Source of the DNA: Neocallimastix lanati (nom. inval.)
Taxonomy: Eukaryota > Neocallimastigomycota > Neocallimastigomycetes > Neocallimastigales > Neocallimastigaceae
Reading direction: 5' to 3'
DNA length: 20,000 nucleotides
Assembly: GCA_016946835.1 (NCBI GenBank)
Contig: JACVTC010000070.1
Coordinates: forward strand, 315,001-335,000
The stretch's first letter is position 1. The number at the start of each line of letters is the position of its first letter. Shown here piece by piece: positions 17,804 to 20,000 of this stretch. The translations under genes were made by a program, and so were the position numbers. The notes below the pieces were generated by a model. That model ran no database searches, was not told the DNA's origin, and saw nothing but the letters and a program-made list of their open reading frames with translations.

Positions 17804-17865
17804 ATTAGAAATAATGAAATTGATGTATTTTTTTTTATAATATAGATTATTTCATTATTTCTAAT
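17804..17865. repeat. Perfect 17-bp inverted repeat with a 28-nt loop
   Basis: ATTAGAAATAATGAAAT at 17804-17820 is exactly reverse-complemented at 17849-17865. The arms are of mixed order rather than homopolymeric, and all 17 pairs are intact, which argues for recent origin or selection. The spacer is T-rich. It may be a miniature inverted-repeat remnant or an RNA hairpin; no gene is adjacent. Confidence 0.75.
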
Positions 17866-18156
17866 GCTTAATTAAAATTTATGTTTTCGATTATTCAATT
17901 ATTCGGTATATTTTTTTTTATTTAATAAGTTTCTCACTCTTAATTTTTTTTTTTCTGATTAAAGCATTAATTATTAGTTTATCTTTATTTATTTATTTTT
18001 TTTTTTAAAAAAAAAAAAGCAAAAAAAAAACGAAACAAAACAAAATAAAATAGAACAAGAAAAAAAAATAAAAATAAATAAATAATAAGTAATAAGTAAA
18101 AAGAAAATAGAATTTAAAAATAAATAAATAAAATGTTTCAATTTCATATTTCTAAT

Positions 18157-18188
18157 AATAAAACTTTTTATTTAAAAAAAGTTTTATT
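18157..18188. repeat. Perfect 13-bp inverted repeat with a six-base loop
   Basis: AATAAAACTTTTT at 18157-18169 pairs with its exact complement at 18176-18188 around the loop ATTTAA. The short loop makes a compact hairpin. It is followed by no T run on either strand that would make a clear terminator. Confidence 0.65.
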
Positions 18189-18798
18189 TACAAATTATAT
18201 AGAATAAATAGTATATTGGATATTTAAATAATAAATAATAAATGACCTTTTTTATTTTTATTAAATAAATTAAACATATTTTTAATAATAACATTTTATT
18301 TTTAAGTATAACTCACACATATATTTTTTTTAGTTTTTAATTTGAATTTTTATTATATTTCAAAAAATTTAAAATTATATAATATTGATATTTAATTTTA
18401 AACTTTTAAAATAGTATAAATTTCTTAGCAATATTTATTTATTTTATTTCTACTTTAAATTTTCATTCATATTATTATCTAATTAATTTGAATTAATATT
18501 TAATTAATTCCTTTGTTTTTTATTTTTTACTATTCTTTATTTTTTTATTTTATTTTATTTTTTTTTTTTTTTGTTCATTTGATTATTTTGCACCTATATC
18601 TTTAATATATTAATATTTCACTTTAATATATTAATATAATATTATATTTAGTTTAAGAAAAATATTAATATATTAGTAATTGATTATTATTTAATGTATA
18701 TAAATTTATAAATATTATAAAAAATAAATGATAATAAAATTAAAAATATTATCAATTAATAATAATTTTTTGATTAATTAGAATTTTAAAATATTAAA

Positions 18799-18857
18799 TA
18801 ATAATAAATAATAAATAATAAATAATAAATAATAAATAATAAATAATAAATAATAAA
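18799..18857. repeat. 7-bp AATAAAT array
   Basis: About eight AATAATA-type units stand in tandem, with a one-base length change near the right end. It is a simple satellite tract. Confidence 0.85.
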
Positions 18858-19217
18858 AATAATAAATAATAGATAATAAATAAATATTATATAATAAATA
18901 TATTATTTATTCAATAATAAAAATCTATAATAATTTAATAATTTTTTTTCGTAAATGTAATTATAAAGCTTTTGTTATATATATACATACATTTTTTTAA
19001 AAAAAAAAATATACATATATAATAAATTTAAATTAATCACAAAACTAATTGGACATATTTTTTATTTTTACTTAAATTCAACTTTTAAATGTAAAAAAAA
19101 TTAAATGATAATTAAATATCCAATATTCAATCATTTATGGTCTTTTTTTTTTTTTCTTTCTTTTATTTTATAATTCATAATAAATTAATTTTTTTTTTCT
19201 TTAATACCAATTTTTTA

Positions 19218-19600
19218 TCCTAGTGGCTAGGACTCGGTGCTAATATATACAAGGTTTCTTCGACCCAAAGACTACCTCCTAAATATAAATGGATGTTTCT
19301 CCCTATAAATGAAGTTGGTGCTTGCTTTCACCTTGGTAAATATTCCTGTTGCTAGACTAGTGTAAAGAGCACTTGATCTATAAGAGATTAGTATAATTAT
19401 TCTTGCCTCGATGTTGATTCAAGAGATCACTGAAAAGAAGCCTGTCATATAAAACGGCACCTAAGGAATGTTTTTCATATTAGTCTTGCTTAGAGAGAGG
19501 TCTGAAACGATATAGCAAAAAGTCCAATGAGAATCTGATATATTTAAGGGAGAGACAGGAGGATCAATTATCCTCCTTGTTAATCCCAGTAAAAAAAAAA
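19218..19600 (+). mobile_element. SINE-like retroposon with a tRNA-Glu-like head and A tail
   Basis: This GC-richer block of about 370 bp begins with CTAGTGGCTAGGACTCGG followed by TGCT (from 19220). That matches the D arm and adjoining stem of eukaryotic tRNA-Glu genes at about 19-20 of 22 positions (from memory) and would carry a degenerate A box. About 30 bases on, AGGTTTCTTCGACCC (19252-19266) looks like a decayed B box (GGTTCGA type). The body is unrelated to tRNA, has stops in all plus frames I read, and ends in TTAATCCCAGT with ten A at 19591-19600. Near the end is a hairpin (AGGAGGAT, CAATT, ATCCTCCT). The last 159 bp are shared with the truncated minus-strand copy at 2935-3074, showing a dispersed family. 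Mobilisation by an unseen LINE is inferred. The exact 5' end and target-site duplication are unclear. Confidence 0.78.
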
Positions 19601-20000
19601 TTATATTTATAATTACTAATAAGGAATTTTAAAAATTCTTTTATTAATAATAAATCTATATATGAAATTTATTATTAGTTTTATATATATAAATTTCATA
19701 TTTATATATATAACTAATTCATTTTATATAATTTTAATAAATTTTAAAATTTATATTATTATTAATTAAAGTTAATATAAAAATTATATAATAAACAATA
19801 TATTAAAATATATGAATAAATATATAAAAAAAAAATAATCTATTAATTAATAAGTATTCATCCTATGATATGATTTATAATATTGTACTATATATTTGAA
19901 AATTAATATATTATGTAGTATTATATTGCATTATATTATGTAATATTAATAAATTGTATGGTAAATAAAAATATTAAAAATAAATAAATATATTATCTAT
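19601..20000. other. AT-rich spacer at the right edge
   Basis: No gene is visible. A perfect 13-bp inverted repeat lies at 19660-19672 and 19689-19701 (ATATGAAATTTAT and its complement, 16-nt loop). A shorter one formed by GGAATTTT and AAAAATTCT lies near 19623-19640. The remainder is AT words only. Confidence 0.6.

Larger units (their letters stand above)
16253..19217. other. AT-rich spacer upstream of the RING gene
   Basis: No gene is supportable in this 3 kb. Structured parts are a three-copy tandem repeat at 16432-16535, a two-copy tandem of about 35 bp at 17469-17538 (units start ACCAT), two perfect inverted repeats (17804-17865 and 18157-18188), and a 7-bp array at 18799-18857. A GAGTTTGAGTTTGGTTTG stretch near 16615 lies within T-rich DNA. 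A 21-base-class A run is present around 17410-17433. The short open frame at 16474-16668 on the minus strand is composition-driven. Confidence 0.6.

Noticed and set aside
19218-19290. Functional tRNA-Glu gene
   Set aside because: Only the D-arm side matches. The anticodon arm and T arm are broken and no acceptor stem forms, so it is the head of a retroposon or a decayed tRNA-like sequence.

Overview
The window looks like one locus of a very AT-rich eukaryotic nuclear genome. Three intron-free reading frames sit in long spacers made almost only of A and T, full of homopolymer runs and short tandem repeats. The best taxonomic clue is the large minus-strand gene. Its RING-H2 domain and the Y-E-D-L-L-R-L-x-E-x-L-G-Q-V block before it resemble a fungal family of C-terminal RING E3 ligases. 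With the extreme base composition, the Asn-rich protein and a hydrolase of bacterial style, this suggests an anaerobic gut fungus (Neocallimastigomycota). A dictyostelid-like amoeba is the main alternative. This assignment is inference from memory; no search was run.

Layout. Positions 1-200 hold an unidentified GC-richer segment cut by the window edge. From 200 to 3722 the DNA is AT spacer with a 49-bp direct repeat (745 and 994), a hairpin, and a 5'-truncated minus-strand retroposon fragment (2935-3074). A secreted or membrane-anchored orphan protein lies at 3723-4364 (+). From 4365 to 8209 there are homopolymer runs, including an A26/T28 snap-back, and degenerate tandem repeats. A membrane-anchored alpha/beta hydrolase with a repetitive N-terminal tail lies at 8221-9519 (+), preceded by a four-codon upstream ORF whose stop overlaps its start codon. 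From 9520 to 12817 there are microsatellites, a clean 34-bp minisatellite and a 19-bp hairpin. A long Asn-rich RING-H2 protein is encoded at 12818-16252 (-). From 16253 to 19217 there is more AT spacer with two perfect hairpins. A near-complete SINE-like element with a tRNA-Glu-like head and a poly(A) end lies at 19218-19600 (+), and AT spacer runs to the end.

The three genes do not form an obvious pathway. The first two are transcribed in the same direction nearly 4 kb apart. The hydrolase and RING genes converge across about 3.3 kb. The most distinctive sequence-level signal is the pair of related retroposon copies on opposite strands. They share a common 3' end and A tail but differ in 5' extent, which is the usual sign of LINE-mobilised non-autonomous elements.
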